A stretch of 59,005 bases of DNA from Plantago elongata (taxonomy: Eukaryota > Streptophyta > Magnoliopsida > Lamiales > Plantaginaceae), in assembly GCA_036897095.1 (NCBI GenBank), contig JAYMSP010000305.1, positions 1 to 59,005 of the forward strand, read 5' to 3'. The notes beneath the pieces were generated by a model. It worked only from the letters and a program-made list of their open reading frames with translations, was not told the origin of the DNA and made no database searches. Shown here piece after piece: positions 12,640 through 23,519 of the stretch; positions within the stretch are counted from its first letter, which is position 1, and every line of letters begins with the position of its first letter. The position numbers and the translations under genes are program-made.

Positions 12640-13610
12640 TGAAGCAGCCAGAATAATATGTTGATGGTGCTCTATATATGAGTTTAGTACCTCCTTTACA
12701 ATCTAATTTGACTGTCTGATGATGATCCAAATCATTGTATTAATGTCCTATATATTTTGCTACACCCTTCATTAATGAAAAAATTAAGAATCATTTCTAA
12801 ACTTTCTAACTAACTAATCACCGAGTACTATATGTAATGCATTGCGTACAAATTCATTTCAAAGGCATGAAGTTTAATAACGGATGGTACAATAAATAGA
12901 AGGTCAGGTACAACTTAATTCCTTCAAGTATTTTGTTAAATTTGGAAGGAACCAGATTGGAGGTAAAAGTAAATACTAACTTCTCATGCACAATCCCTAA
13001 ATGCAAAATCCCTAATAATAATTTAAGGCCTGTTTGTTATATCGTCGGAGTAGACTTCTCCCCATTTAAATTGAAAATTTAATTAAAAAAACTCAATTTA
13101 AATTGAAAAATGCTACTCAAATTCTATACAATCAGTCCCTAAATAATGTTTGGTAGTTAGTGCACCATATAAAATGTCAAGTATAAGTGAAATCCTTCAC
13201 CTCGCCTTAACTTGTAATGAACATAAATGTAATGGTATATAATGTGGTCCAGAAAATCAGCATATGATATCGACCTGAATTTCACTATATTCGCTCAAAA
13301 TTTATACACCCTTTTCGCCTAATTTTCTCCAACTCCAATTTGAACGGTACACTTTATCATTCTACAAATCTTATAAAATCGCTATTTATTAAACATCTAA
13401 GATATGCTCTCTTTAATCACACAACAATTAAACTTAATGGAGCGAATTAAATAATCAAACATGTCATTGTAGCAGTTGCAATCCAAATATAGCTAATAAA
13501 CTTTCACTTCAACTCCAACATGCATGTACATCTTGTGATTATTACAAGGCAAAAGGAAACCAACTTGATCAGCAAAGTGAAAATAACCTCCTAAGCAATC
13601 TATAATCAAC
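12640..13610. other. gene-free spacer between convergent SAUR genes
   Basis: The 3' region starts with a block (TTGATGGTGCT near 12660) shared with the 3' region of the gene at 14856. 13025-13145 has the look of an old MITE (AATTTAAATTGAAAA motifs in inverted arrangement). No gene was seen. Confidence 0.45.
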
Positions 13611-13621
13611 TTATATGTCGA

Positions 13622-13918
13622 TTAAGCTACTAATCTCAATCCATTCGACTGGGTAGTTCTCTTCTCAATCTGCCACCGGAGATGAACAAAATCCTCAACC
13701 GAGCAAGGCAGCATTAGCGGGCCATCGGCATGATAGCCATAGACTTCACTAGCTCTGTCAAGGAGCTCTTGAAACAAGGGATTGTACAAGTATGAAATTG
13801 GGATGCAAAATTTCTCAAGTCGTGTCGTACAGTCTTGCAAATGTTGATCGGCATCTGCTAATCCCACTTGAACCGCAACCCATCCTCTCTTCAACTTGGA
13901 CTTCTTTTCATTTGCCAT
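13622..13918 (-). CDS. SAUR family protein (minus-strand subtype, copy A)
   Basis: A 98-aa intronless SAUR: MANEKKSKLKRGWVAVQVG, an acidic spacer, FCIPISYLYNPLFQELLDRA, EVYGYHADGPLMLPCSVEDF, and a tail ending in LRLVA. The MAN-start, Lys-rich leader marks the subtype shared with the genes at 18927, 22550 and 24519. A TATA box (ATTTATA on plus, 14051-14057) precedes it. About 150 bp of its promoter aligns with those of the genes at 18927 and 22550 (TATTTATAATGTT, GTACAAATTGGAATAATGA). It pairs convergently with the gene at 12384 and is divergent from the one at 14856. Confidence 0.92.
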   Translation of the reverse strand: MANEKKSKLKRGWVAVQVGLADADQHLQDCTTRLEKFCIPISYLYNPLFQELLDRASEVYGYHADGPLMLPCSVEDFVHLRWQIEKRTTQSNGLRLVA

Positions 13919-14209
13919 TTTATGATCTTAAAATTTTATCTAAGAAGAAACAGAAAGATCTCAATGAATTGTTAATTAAGCTGTAAGTGTTCTATAAGAC
14001 AATGTTTTAGATATACTAGTAGTATGTCATAGAGATAGAGATGCGCTTCTATTTATAATGTTCAAATGCCACACATGATAGATCAGCAGGAGATTCTCTA
14101 GTTCTTGTAATAACCAAATCGAGTGAAATAGTACAAATTGGAATAATGAAGCATCCAATAAATATATTTATTTTAAGCCAGTTTTACTAGGGCTCAGTTT
14201 ACCACTACC

Positions 14210-14375
14210 TTTTCAGCTTCATGAGTTTTTTTTAATAAAAATTGTTCCGTGAACGCACAACTTCTCAATCAAGTTAGCTGATTTGAGAAGCTAACCAAGT
14301 TAACTTGTTCAGCTATCAGTTACCTTTACAGCTAATTTTGCTAGATGAGGACCTAAACGGAGCCCAAGATTTTAA
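14210..14375. mobile_element. MITE-like repeat related to those at 1490 and 5885
   Basis: Contains TTAGCTGATTTGAGAAGCTA, AGCTATCAG and a right end TAAACGGAGCCC that matches, inverted, the left end near 1490. It lies in the divergent promoter region between the SAUR genes at 13918 and 14856. Confidence 0.45.
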
Positions 14376-14668
14376 ACTAAGTTCTGTAAGCTAAATGGCA
14401 AATAGCAAGGCCACCCTATTTGTCTTCGTTTTCTTCTTGCTTAACCAAAAGTGAGAGGTTATAACTATGTACAATATCGAAATCTGTCGTTTTAAACAAT
14501 CACAACAAATTATGAATCTAATTGATACCATTTTACTATGTTAGCAAGGAATATAGATCCGCATCTATTTTCTCCACAACTCCATTCCATTCTAACCTAG
14601 ACAAAATAAAGACAATAAACAAACATCGTGTGAATCAATTAAGGTACCATCTTTCCACAAATATGTTC

Positions 14669-14674
14669 TGTCTC
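14669..14674 (+). promoter_or_regulatory. auxin response element TGTCTC upstream of a SAUR gene
   Basis: TGTCTC lies 187 bp upstream of the ATG at 14856, in a block (ATGTTCTGTCTCGTACGGCA) that aligns with TATGCTTTATTCCGTACGCG before the gene at 19916. Only this copy keeps the canonical ARF-binding hexamer. Confidence 0.5.
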
Positions 14675-14855
14675 GTACGGCAGCACAAGCATTAGATTCT
14701 TACATCACTTAGTTTCTTGCATTTTACTGGCCTTGATTTGAACGTATGGGAATATTGAATTCATCAAATTAGCCGTTATAAATACTCTAGGCATCTTTAT
14801 CACATTTCATCAAAACCAACTCAACAAACACGAACGCTCTAGTCACCAAATCAAA

Positions 14856-15140
14856 ATGCCGTCATCTTCTCTAAAATCATTACGAGCTCATAGAAGAAAC
14901 GAAATGAAAGTGAAGAAAGGATACATAGCAGTGAGAGTTGGAGTGGATTGTCAAGAGAATGATCAAGAAGATATAAGATTTTACATCCCGATTTCGTATT
15001 TGTACAATCCTTTATTTCAAGAGCTTCTTGACAAGGCTGGTGAAGTTTACGATTACCATATGAACGGGCCTCTGAAGCTGCCATGTTCGGTTGATGAATT
15101 TCTTGAATTGCTATGGCGAATAGAGAACAGAAAGTGTTAG
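14856..15140 (+). CDS. SAUR family protein (plus-strand subtype, copy B)
   Basis: A 94-aa SAUR with a 15-residue leader (MPSSSLKSLRAHRRNE) before MKVKKGYIAVRVG. Then FYIPISYLYNPLFQELLDKAG, EVYDYHMNGPLKLPCSVDEF and WRIENRKC. The ATG at 14856 is chosen because the leader is conserved with the gene at 19916 and the TATA box lies 72 bp upstream. The promoter has TGTCTC at 14669. Downstream, a LINE remnant (15408-17795) separates it from its convergent partner at 18927. Family role: auxin-linked growth control (inferred). Confidence 0.92.
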   Translation: MPSSSLKSLRAHRRNEMKVKKGYIAVRVGVDCQENDQEDIRFYIPISYLYNPLFQELLDKAGEVYDYHMNGPLKLPCSVDEFLELLWRIENRKC

Positions 15141-15407
15141 AAAATAGATAGAAGGAGCCATAATATTGATGTTTTTATTGTTGATGGTGCTTTTGATTTT
15201 AGTAGTATCTATGATCTAATTTGACGGATGATCCTTAATCCTTATATTAAGTGTTGTTCTGTTTTATTTTTTTCACACCATTCAACAACAAGAATCAAGA
15301 ATTGTTTCTACTAGCTGACTAACCGCACATTTACATTTACCATATCTATTGCATCATGTAACTTGAAATGAATTTAGTAGTTATATATATATAATCCGTA
15401 GTTTTAT

Positions 15408-17795
15408 GTTTTTTTTTAAAGTACTACATAGATTAAACTAGATAAGTGATATTACAGGCTGATGTTGCATCGTGGAATTTATCATCCGGAGTGTTTTGTC
15501 GGACATATCCAATTTAACAAAATACAACAACCATGTTGGACATACATCCTGGACTTTCATACCATAACTACTAATACTATTAGAGGCCATACTTCCCAAA
15601 CTAAAGTCATCTACTACATTAGCATATCCGCTACCGAGTTTAGTCAAATGTCTACACTTCTGTTGAATTCATGGAACACGAAGTGCATTTCCCATTGCTG
15701 AAGTCTACTAAGCAGCTGGCGATCTCCTCCACCAGAAGTTGATGCCTCCATGGTATGATCTCTCCCTGTAAAAACATTTAAGTACATAACACGAGTCAGT
15801 TTGAATTTCAAGTCGTGAAATATCTAACTCAAAAACATGAAGTAGACTATGTTTCAAAGCACAACTCAGCTACATTATTGTCCGTAATCCTATATAAGCC
15901 GAAATAGCTCGAATAAAGTTCTCGTCTCTTGTTTGAAAGAGCCCACGAATCCCCGCATGTCCCGAACTATCGAGTGCAGAACCATCAATGTTCAAACTAG
16001 TGGGAAGATTTGATCGTGGTTTCCAACGACAGAAAATTACTTATTTTCGAGCAATCTGCTATGGTGGAAACAAGACCTGCAAATCAACTAGATTTTTCTG
16101 GAACGCCAGAACAATTGCCAGTTGATTGATGGGGTTTTGTCGGAAAAGAAAATTATTATGAGCATGCCAAATTAACCATCCCAGAATGGCAAACGATATA
16201 AGTTGATGATTCGAGTGATGAAACATGGTAAAAATTTGAGATAAAGAAACAACATGAGTAGTAGGGAGGATAAGGAGGCGGATCCAATTAAAAGTAGAAC
16301 ACCTGAGTAGTAAGTGTTCGAAGGTTTCATCCTCAATACCACAAAGGGGATAACGAGAGTTAATCGGAAGGTGACATCTTACCAGATAAGAGGCTGTTGG
16401 AAGCGCATCCCACATGACTAACCACATAAACGTTCGAATACGAGGTGGGAGCTTGAGAGCCCATAATCTATGCCATGACCACGAAGGAGATAGATCTTGA
16501 CGGGTCGATAAAACATTATAAGTTGATTTAATTGTCACATTACCTGAATTATGATAAGGCCAAACTAATCTATCAGGCTCTTGAATATGAATTGGGATGG
16601 CCATGATAGTTGCAACCACTAAGGGATTCAAAACTTGTGTCAGCTTTTGTATATTCCAGTTGCCTCCTTCAATGTAATCAGAGACCTTCTCAAGGGTATT
16701 AGGAGAGGATGCCACTATATTCCAAAAAGAATAGATTTTCCATTGCCAACTTGCCAAATAAGGTGTGATTTCAAATCATTCCGGATCAGCAAAATATTAC
16801 GCCAAAAGCAGCTATGATGGGAACGAGGTACCGCATCCCAGAAATCAGTGTCATGCAGGTACTTATTTCGATAAACATTGACCCAAAGAGTGTCCTGCGA
16901 GGAGAACAAGTTTCAGGATAATTTCATAAGATGAGCTTTATGTAAAAACTTTAAATTGCGAATCCCTAAACCTCCCCGGAACTTAGGAAGACAAACTTTA
17001 CTCCATACAATCCTAGATCTTTTATGTTGGTTTTGCTTAGCATTCCACAAAAATCTTCTATTGAGCTGGTCTAGTTGTTTAATAGTGGTCTCCGGGATTT
17101 TACAAACCGACATGGCGAAAGCAAGAATAGAATTAGTTACCGTTCAAATTAACAAAGAACGACCTGCAAAGGACATAAATCTATTATACCAAATATTAAT
17201 TTTGGATTGACTCTTAAGAAGAAGATGGTCAAACAGATCCACTTTATGTTTACCTAATAAGAAAGACAACCCTAAATATATATCTTGGCGGCTATTATAA
17301 GTTACTTGAAGATTCTCGGTAATATATCTTTTGTCCAAAGTGTTCGTGTTGGGTGAAAATATTATGCGCGACTCCGGCCAACAAATCGACTGCCCAGAGG
17401 CTTGAGCATAATTATTAAGACAAAATTGTAGATTGCTAATTGATTTCTTATTAGTTTTACAGAAAGGCATACAGTCGTCAGCAGAGCACAACAAAGGGAG
17501 GGATTCGCAATGTCTACTAGGTTGAAGACTATCAATTAATTTATTGCAAACAAACTGCATTATTTTTGCAACAAACAAGTCTTGGCACAAGATAAACAAA
17601 TAAGGTGAAATTGGATTACCCTGCCTAAGACCTCTCGTAGGATGCCAAGTAGGGGATTGAAACCCGTTAACCTTAACTTGAAACGAAGTAGTTCGAACAC
17701 ATTTCATGATAAGATCAAAAAAATGAGGGCGAAAACCAAATTTCTTGAGCGTAAGCGAATGGAAATCCCACTCGAGCCTATCATAGGCCTTTTAA
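15408..17795 (-). mobile_element. 5'-truncated, degenerate LINE (RT motif A to RNase H)
   Basis: Minus strand, 17795 to about 15408. It begins abruptly in the reverse transcriptase at KAYDRLEWDF (motif A). The GLRQGNPISPYLFIL and ADD blocks follow, then LNRRFLWN and GGLGIRNL (17113-16913). Next come the zinc-finger-like region WALKLPPRIRTFMWL and CPLCGIEDETFEHLLLRC-type region (16757-16059) and an RNase H (LNIDGSALDSSGHAGI to TKLGSGYANVVD, about 16050-15440). A T run near 15408-15417 is the probable poly(A) end. Several frameshifts and stops (for example in the RNase H near 15885) show it is dead. The abrupt 5' end is typical of truncated reverse transcription. It sits inside the second SAUR unit. 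Confidence 0.88.
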
Positions 17796-17799
17796 TATC

Positions 17800-18920
17800 T
17801 AATTTAAAAGAAAAAAAGGACTTTTATCTTTATGTTTTCTTAAATAAAATATGTAATTGTTCGTGGGGCAACATAATACTATCCGCAATTTATGTTGATA
17901 TTGTATGAAGTGGTCCATAAAAATTAACATATGAAATCCAGACTACAGTTTCACTACCTTGATTCAAATTAAAAAAACACTATTTTTTTTTCAAACTTAA
18001 GTGAAAGTAGATAGAGGTTACACTATTCTTACTTTTAACATCTAAATATACTCCATCTACAATAATGTACTTATGTATTGAGTTAAATTGTATAAATGGT
18101 ACTTCTATTGATTTGATAAATGCGAGTATAATTTTTTGTTCTAATTCTCGTATTCTAGTCTTTCAATTCCACGAACTTGGATCTTCAGAATCTTCGTTCC
18201 GGGCTTTTGTGACTTCAAAATCGCGAAATGAATATACGAATGATTTTTGTTTTGATTTCGAATTAAATCGTGAAATTTAAAATGTTTGTCCCAGATGATA
18301 ACGACCTTCTTTGGGAATGGATGAATGTCCGAAGAACGCTTCGAAATGGTCGCAAAATTTGACTTTGATCTCATTAACTCAACTTTATGTTGAATGTGGC
18401 CTTTGATTTGGATTTGACGAAGAACTTATAACTTTGCTCAAACTTCTTTAGAATTTTTAAATGTTCATCGTACTTACAATGTTTGATCTTCTAGTAACGT
18501 TTCTTTAAAATATAAGAGTACTTCTTTGAAATATATTTTGACATCATTTTTGGGCGTGTCGGTATTTAATCGGCTAAAAAATATCCGTGTTTCCACATCA
18601 TTTAATTTTGAAGGTGAAACAATAATTGAAAATGCTTTATATTTTACACATGGCACGTTTAATTAGTGTATGAATAGAGTATATTAAAATCAATTAAATT
18701 ATTATTTTGAAATAAAATTTGGTAAAATTCCATCTCGCACACCAACACTATATCAAACTTATTTGATCCAACTCATAAAATAATCAAGTACTAGAAAATC
18801 TAAATGTCGCCAAAAGATATTCAATTCTACTCGGCTCCAAAATGTACATCAAGTTTACAATTATTTCAAAGGAAAAAAGAAAGCAACCTATCCTGCAAGG
18901 CGAAAATGACTCCCTAAATA
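17800..18920. other. gene-free stretch beyond the LINE
   Basis: AT-rich intergenic DNA, the 3' side of the minus-strand SAUR at 18927. Open frames at 18065-18656 are short and featureless. Confidence 0.45.
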
Positions 18921-18926
18921 TTCTTA

Positions 18927-19250
18927 TTACATGCAGATCATGCTATTAAATCTCAAGTCCTCAACCTCCTTGCCTGGGCAGTTTCTCCTCTCAATCTGCC
19001 TCCGGAGACGAAGAAACTCTTCAACGGAGCACGGCAGCATTAGCGGGCCATCGATATTGTATCCATAAACCTCACTAGCTCTGTCAAGGAGCTCTTGAAA
19101 CAAGGGGTTGTACAGGTACGAAATTGGGACACAAAATTTTTCCACCAGTCGCACACACTCTTTATGATGTTGATCATTTCCATCATCTGCTAATCCCACT
19201 TGTACTGCGACCCATCCTCTCTTTAACTTAGACTTATTTAGATTTGCCAT
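18927..19250 (-). CDS. SAUR family protein (minus-strand subtype, copy B)
   Basis: A 107-aa intronless SAUR. It has MANLNKSKLKRGWVAVQVG, a His/Asp-rich spacer, FCVPISYLYNPLFQELLDRA and EVYGYNIDGPLMLPCSVEEF. A longer C-terminal tail (CPGKEVEDLRFNSMICM) continues in the same frame. A TATA box is at 19382-19388 (minus orientation). Upstream, the block CTCTCTTTATGGTCGTCACT (near 19503) recurs before the gene at 22550. It is the convergent partner of the gene at 14856 and divergent from 19916. Confidence 0.92.
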   Translation of the reverse strand: MANLNKSKLKRGWVAVQVGLADDGNDQHHKECVRLVEKFCVPISYLYNPLFQELLDRASEVYGYNIDGPLMLPCSVEEFLRLRRQIERRNCPGKEVEDLRFNSMICM

Positions 19251-19915
19251 TCCCTAGCTTCAAGTGTTTGTAATTAAGAAGACAAAGAAATTAAGAGCTC
19301 AAGGAGTTGTGATTTGTGAATCTCAGGTTCTAAAAAGTAACTAAGTGAGTTTGATGCTCTTTAACTAAGAAGTTTTGGTCTATTTATAATGTTGAAATGT
19401 GACACATGATTATCAAGAGATTCTTAATGTTCTTGTTAATAACCAAATTTAGTGAATTAGTACAAATTGGAATAATGATGCATCCTATAAATATATTTAT
19501 TCCTCTCTTTATGGTCGTCACTCTTGGATACCTTTCTAAGTTTGATACCGTTTTTACTATTGTTTGGAAATTCCATGAGATCTAAATTCTGAACAACTTA
19601 TTCTATTCAACGTAGACAAATTCGTAGCCTAGCTAATCTCACTAATCAACACTAACTATGTAAGACAAAAATTAACATTGTGTCTATCATTAACGTACCA
19701 TCTTTCAACAATTATGCTTTATTCCGTACGCGGCAATACAAGCATTTGATTTGAGTTATTTCCTTCATTTTCCTGCATCAAACTAGCCTCGATTTGAACG
19801 CATTTAAATCCCGAATATACATCAAAATTAATAGCCCTTATAAATATGCTTGGTATCTTTGTCACTTTTCATCAAATACCAACTCATTCACCTCAAAGCT
19901 TACTGTCACGAAAAA

Positions 19916-20206
19916 ATGCAGTCATATTCCTCTTCTCTAAAATCACTACGAAGTCGTAGAAGAAATGAAATGAAAGTGAAAAGAGGATGTGTAGCGGTTA
20001 GAGTTGGATTAGCGATGGATTGTCAAGAGAATGAGCAAGACGATATGAGATTTCACATCCCGATTTCGTATTTGTACAATCCATCATTTCAAGAGCTTCT
20101 TGAGAGTGAAGTTTACGATTACCACATGAACGGACCTCTGAAGCTGCCATGCTCGGCCGAGAAGTTTGTTGATTTGATGTGGCGGATAGAGAATAGAAAC
20201 TGTTAG
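19916..20206 (+). CDS. SAUR family protein (plus-strand subtype, copy C)
   Basis: 96 aa. The frame is open upstream to 19850, but the first ATG is 19916, which gives the conserved leader MQSYSSSLKSLRSRRRNEM. Core: MKVKRGCVAVRVG, FHIPISYLYNPSFQELL, DYHMNGPLKLPCSAEKF, WRIENRNC. Relative to its paralogues it lacks about three residues just after QELLE (the AG-type loop before EVYDY), so the mid-domain helix is shortened. This might affect folding but not the frame. A TATA box is at 19839-19846. The TGTCTC seen before the gene at 14856 is replaced here by TTATTC. Confidence 0.9.
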   Translation: MQSYSSSLKSLRSRRRNEMKVKRGCVAVRVGLAMDCQENEQDDMRFHIPISYLYNPSFQELLESEVYDYHMNGPLKLPCSAEKFVDLMWRIENRNC

Positions 20207-20538
20207 ATAAGCAATAAGAATGTAAGATTTTACTATCTGCAATCTAATCTGCATGCCTAATCATGATGATCCTTAATCAATGTAAATAACTTTGTGTCTT
20301 TCTCTACAACTTTCTAGTGTGGCAATTATTGAACCTAGGACGTTATAATACACCATTTATATCGATCTTTTAGATTTGCACTAGGTAGTGTATAGTTGTA
20401 TTGGTATGTACCAACTAACCAAGTAACACATCCTTATGCGAATATTATTTATCAGATTTTCACATGATAATTAATAATTCAATCCAATTATGACCAATAT
20501 ATGTGCTCTGCTCCCTAAGGACGATTGTAACTTACGAG

Positions 20539-20656
20539 TGTTAAATATCTCACATCGCTTGTTCTAGACACATGCATTTTATATGAATGAATCAATACTC
20601 TCTCCCTATAAGGCCATTTAAGGAGTCTAAGAGCTCATTTTTATATGGTATCGGAG
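20539..20656 (+). mobile_element. TRIM/copia-like LTR with adjacent primer-binding site
   Basis: TGTTAAATATCTCACATCGC at 20539 is the usual 5' end of a plant TRIM/copia LTR. About 100 bp later, CTCA is followed by TGGTATCGGAG (20646-20656), a near match to the tRNA-Met primer-binding site TGGTATCAGAGC. No second LTR or internal coding sequence was found, so it is a remnant. Confidence 0.55.
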
Positions 20657-20669
20657 TTCATGGACTGTA

Positions 20670-21540
20670 TAAACTAATATTGGATCTTGGGGTGCTTCGG
20701 TCATCTCTGCTTATTTTGGACTTGTTCCTCTTTATTATTATGTGTTGAATTCGAATTTTACCAGCTCAGTTATATGCTCACACCGTTTGAAAATATATTA
20801 GGCAATCTATATAAAAATTTAGACTATTCGTTACTTACAATGCCTACAAAAAAGTAGATAGATGAGCCTATTCCTGCAACTAGTATGAAGTAAATTAACA
20901 CACCTGTTTTTCTGTCCTATTTTGAAACCAATTAAATAGTATTAATAATTCGAACAACCTAAAATTGAATTTTTTAAATTTCTTTAGGGATCCAAAAATT
21001 AAAATTAAAACTTCCATCATCTATACCATTTACAATTTCATACGATTCACAAAATTTATGATTTACACCAATATGTCCGAAATAATTTTTGCTTATCAGA
21101 AAAAAGAAAAATGCAATTTTCATAAATGATAGAATATGATAAATATCAACTTTAATCTACTGTGATAATATTAGTGTTGTTTATCTTCGGGGAATTCATT
21201 ACAACATCAGTGAACCAAACATATTGAGATAGATATTAATTTTGTTCGGAAAAAAGTTGTCAAATGACAGGTTCGAGTACTTCTTGTTCCTACTCGATAT
21301 CAGATTTTGGACATTTTTATGGGACTTCGACAGGTTTTATTTAATGATTTTCGGGAGTCACAGTGTTCATGAACCTCCAGTTTCGCATGCGGGGTGTGAT
21401 AGAATACATAAATATTGGATAGAATATTTATCATATTAGTAGTCTAGTTAGAATAGAGTTAGTATAGTTTGACTATAATCTTAATTTCCTAATTTTATTA
21501 TAACTTGTTATTTCATGCATATATACATGATGAATTAATA
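20670..21540. other. gene-free stretch
   Basis: AT-rich. It may include internal sequence of the LTR remnant. The open frame at 21242-21439 has no recognisable feature. Confidence 0.4.
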
Positions 21541-21545
21541 GAGAA

Positions 21546-21700
21546 GCGTTTGTAGCCGAATGGCAAGTTGAGACACCCCGTAACCATAAGGTCACGGGTT
21601 CGATTCTCCAAAATGGGTGATTATATTCTCTGAATAGAGATTGGTGGTGATTTACATCTAGAATTGATTTATTTAACAATTATAATTGAAATGTTATAAT
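21546..21700 (+). mobile_element. tRNA-derived SINE, copy 1
   Basis: A box A-like motif TAGCCGAATGG (21552-21562) and a strong box B GGTTCGATTCTCC (21597-21609) have the spacing of an internal pol III promoter. They are followed by about 90 bp of unrelated body ending in AT-rich sequence. There is no cloverleaf, so it is not a functional tRNA. A related, more diverged copy is at 31196-31355. Confidence 0.65.
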
Positions 21701-21861
21701 TTATGTTAATTAATAAAATAATTAATAAAGAGGGTCATGGACTCAATCACTCAATTCTCATGCCCTTGCAATAAATATATATGCATCAAAAAGTTACATA
21801 TAGAGGTCATATGAGATAACTCCCAATAAAGTAATAGTTCTCTTAGATACATCAACTAAAT

Positions 21862-22165
21862 ACTACTTTCTCCGTCTCATACAGTTAAACAAGTATTCTT
21901 TTTATGGACGTTCAACGAAACTATACACATTTTAAAAATAATAAAATTATACCTCCACTAACTAATTTAATATTTATATTATACTCAAAAAGTAACTCAC
22001 TAACTAATTTAATATTCTCCACTAACTAATTTAATATTTATATTATACTCAAAAAGTAACTCCACTAACTAATTTAATATTTCTATTATAATAATAAACA
22101 ATTAACTATATTAAAAATAATGTCGAAAAGTTTTATATCTCATTTTACGGGACGGATGAAGTATC
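21862..22165. mobile_element. Stowaway-like MITE with internal tandem repeats
   Basis: The left end TACTTTCTCCGTCTCATACA and right end ACGGGACGGATGAAGTA are approximate inverted repeats of the Stowaway (Tc1/mariner) CTCCCTCCGTCCC type, flanked by TA. Inside, at about 21953-22090, a unit containing CCACTAACTAATTTAATATT is repeated about four times. Confidence 0.65.
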
Positions 22166-22549
22166 TATTTTTGGTAGTGCTCCAAAGCAGATCTTATATA
22201 TGAAGATAAAAATTGTCACGCTGTTATATAAGTATATTCAGATATATTCATTTAATTTGCTAGTCAAGAATGAGAAAGTCTGCAACTAAATCTATAACAC
22301 GAACGAAATAGTTAAGCATACTACCCTAAATAATTAAACTAAAATCCAAAAATAATCTATCCAATAGATTTTGAATTCAACTCAGCTCCAAAATGTACAT
22401 TCAACTTGTAATATTACCAGGAACAAAAGTACACAGCTTAGAACTCAAACTATAAACTACCTCTAGCTCTGAAATCATATCTAGTTCCAATCAACTAACC
22501 AAGCTACTCATCTCAGGTTCTCAAGCACTTGCTTGCCCGTCCAGTTTCT

Positions 22550-22804
22550 CTAATTCTCAATCTGCCACCGGAGATGAAGAAAATCCTCGACCGAGCAAGG
22601 TAACATTAACGGGCCAGTGACATTGTACCCGTAGACCTCACTAGCTCTATCAAGGAGCTCTTGAAACAAGGGATTGTATAAGTATGAAATCGGGACACAA
22701 AATCGTCGTGCACAATCAATATCATATTGATCATTCCCATCATCTCCGACTTGCACCGTGACCCATCCTCTCTTCAACTTGGACTTCTTGATCAAATTTG
22801 CCAT
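22550..22804 (-). CDS. SAUR family protein, C-terminally truncated by a nonsense codon (copy C)
   Basis: 84 aa from ATG 22804; the frame is open upstream to 22867 without an ATG. MANLIKKSKLKRGWVTVQVG, FCVPISYLYNPLFQELLDRA and EVYGYNVTGPLMLPCSVEDF are intact. The protein stops with IEN and TAG at 22552-22550. Reading past that TAG, the frame stays open for 13 codons (RNWTGKQVLENLR) and aligns with the tail of the gene at 18927. A single nonsense change has therefore removed the tail but left the whole SAUR core. It is probably still functional. TATA at 22899-22905. It is the convergent partner of the gene at 19916. Confidence 0.88.
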   Translation of the reverse strand: MANLIKKSKLKRGWVTVQVGDDGNDQYDIDCARRFCVPISYLYNPLFQELLDRASEVYGYNVTGPLMLPCSVEDFLHLRWQIEN

Positions 22805-23354
22805 TCTTTTGTATGAAGAAAAAGAAAGAAGCTTATCAATTAGTTTTGTGTAGGAGTGTAAGAGCAACTTATAAGTTTGATGCTGTGTGTTTTGGTCTAT
22901 TTATAATGTTGGAACTCGGAACTCACACATGATGGACAAAGACTCCAAGAGATCGAGATTCCGTACGCTCTTGTAAATAACATACTACAATTTAGTGAAT
23001 TAGTACAAACCGGAATATAGTTAATGATACATCCAATTATATTCCAATTGGTAGATTGATTCCTCTCTTTATGGTCGTCACTCTTGGATACCTTGCGATT
23101 TTGTCTTATACTATTAGTTTTTTAACCAACGAATACTAAGAAACTAAGTTTGATGCTATTTAAAAATGGTTTGGTGATTAGTGAGCACTAACAAGGGACG
23201 AAACTTGAATACAAATCCGTGCATAAGTCACGATTCACCATATTCAACTGGCATCGTAGTGCCTTACTTTGTCCATTACGGATGATTCCTTCTATACAAG
23301 GAGCAAGAGGATATCACTTGTTACTTAGTGGTATTGCTCTTGTACTTAGTTCAT

Positions 23355-23510
23355 AATTTAGACTGTATTTTTTCCAACTGAAATCACTCCAGTTCAGTCC
23401 AGTGCAGTACAGTTTAGTTCAGCTTAGTTATAATTTAAATTTTACTTTAGTTCAGTTCAGTCAAGTGCAGTTCAATTTAGTTAAGTAAATCTCATAGAAC
23501 ACAACCTTAA
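23355..23510 (+). mobile_element. TTCAGTT-rich MITE, copy 1
   Basis: Bounded by TTTTCCAACTGAAATCA and TCTCATAGAACACAAC and filled with repeated CAGTTCAGT, TTTAGTTCAG and GCTTAGTTATAATTT motifs. The same architecture recurs at 29672-29830 (inverted), 29998-30165 and 39012-39095. Confidence 0.6.
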
Positions 23511-23519
23511 TTCGGACCA

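Noticed and set aside
21541..21612. Possible tRNA gene
   Set aside because: Box A and B words are present, but no acceptor stem or anticodon arm can be paired. A related copy shares the non-tRNA tail, so it is called a SINE.
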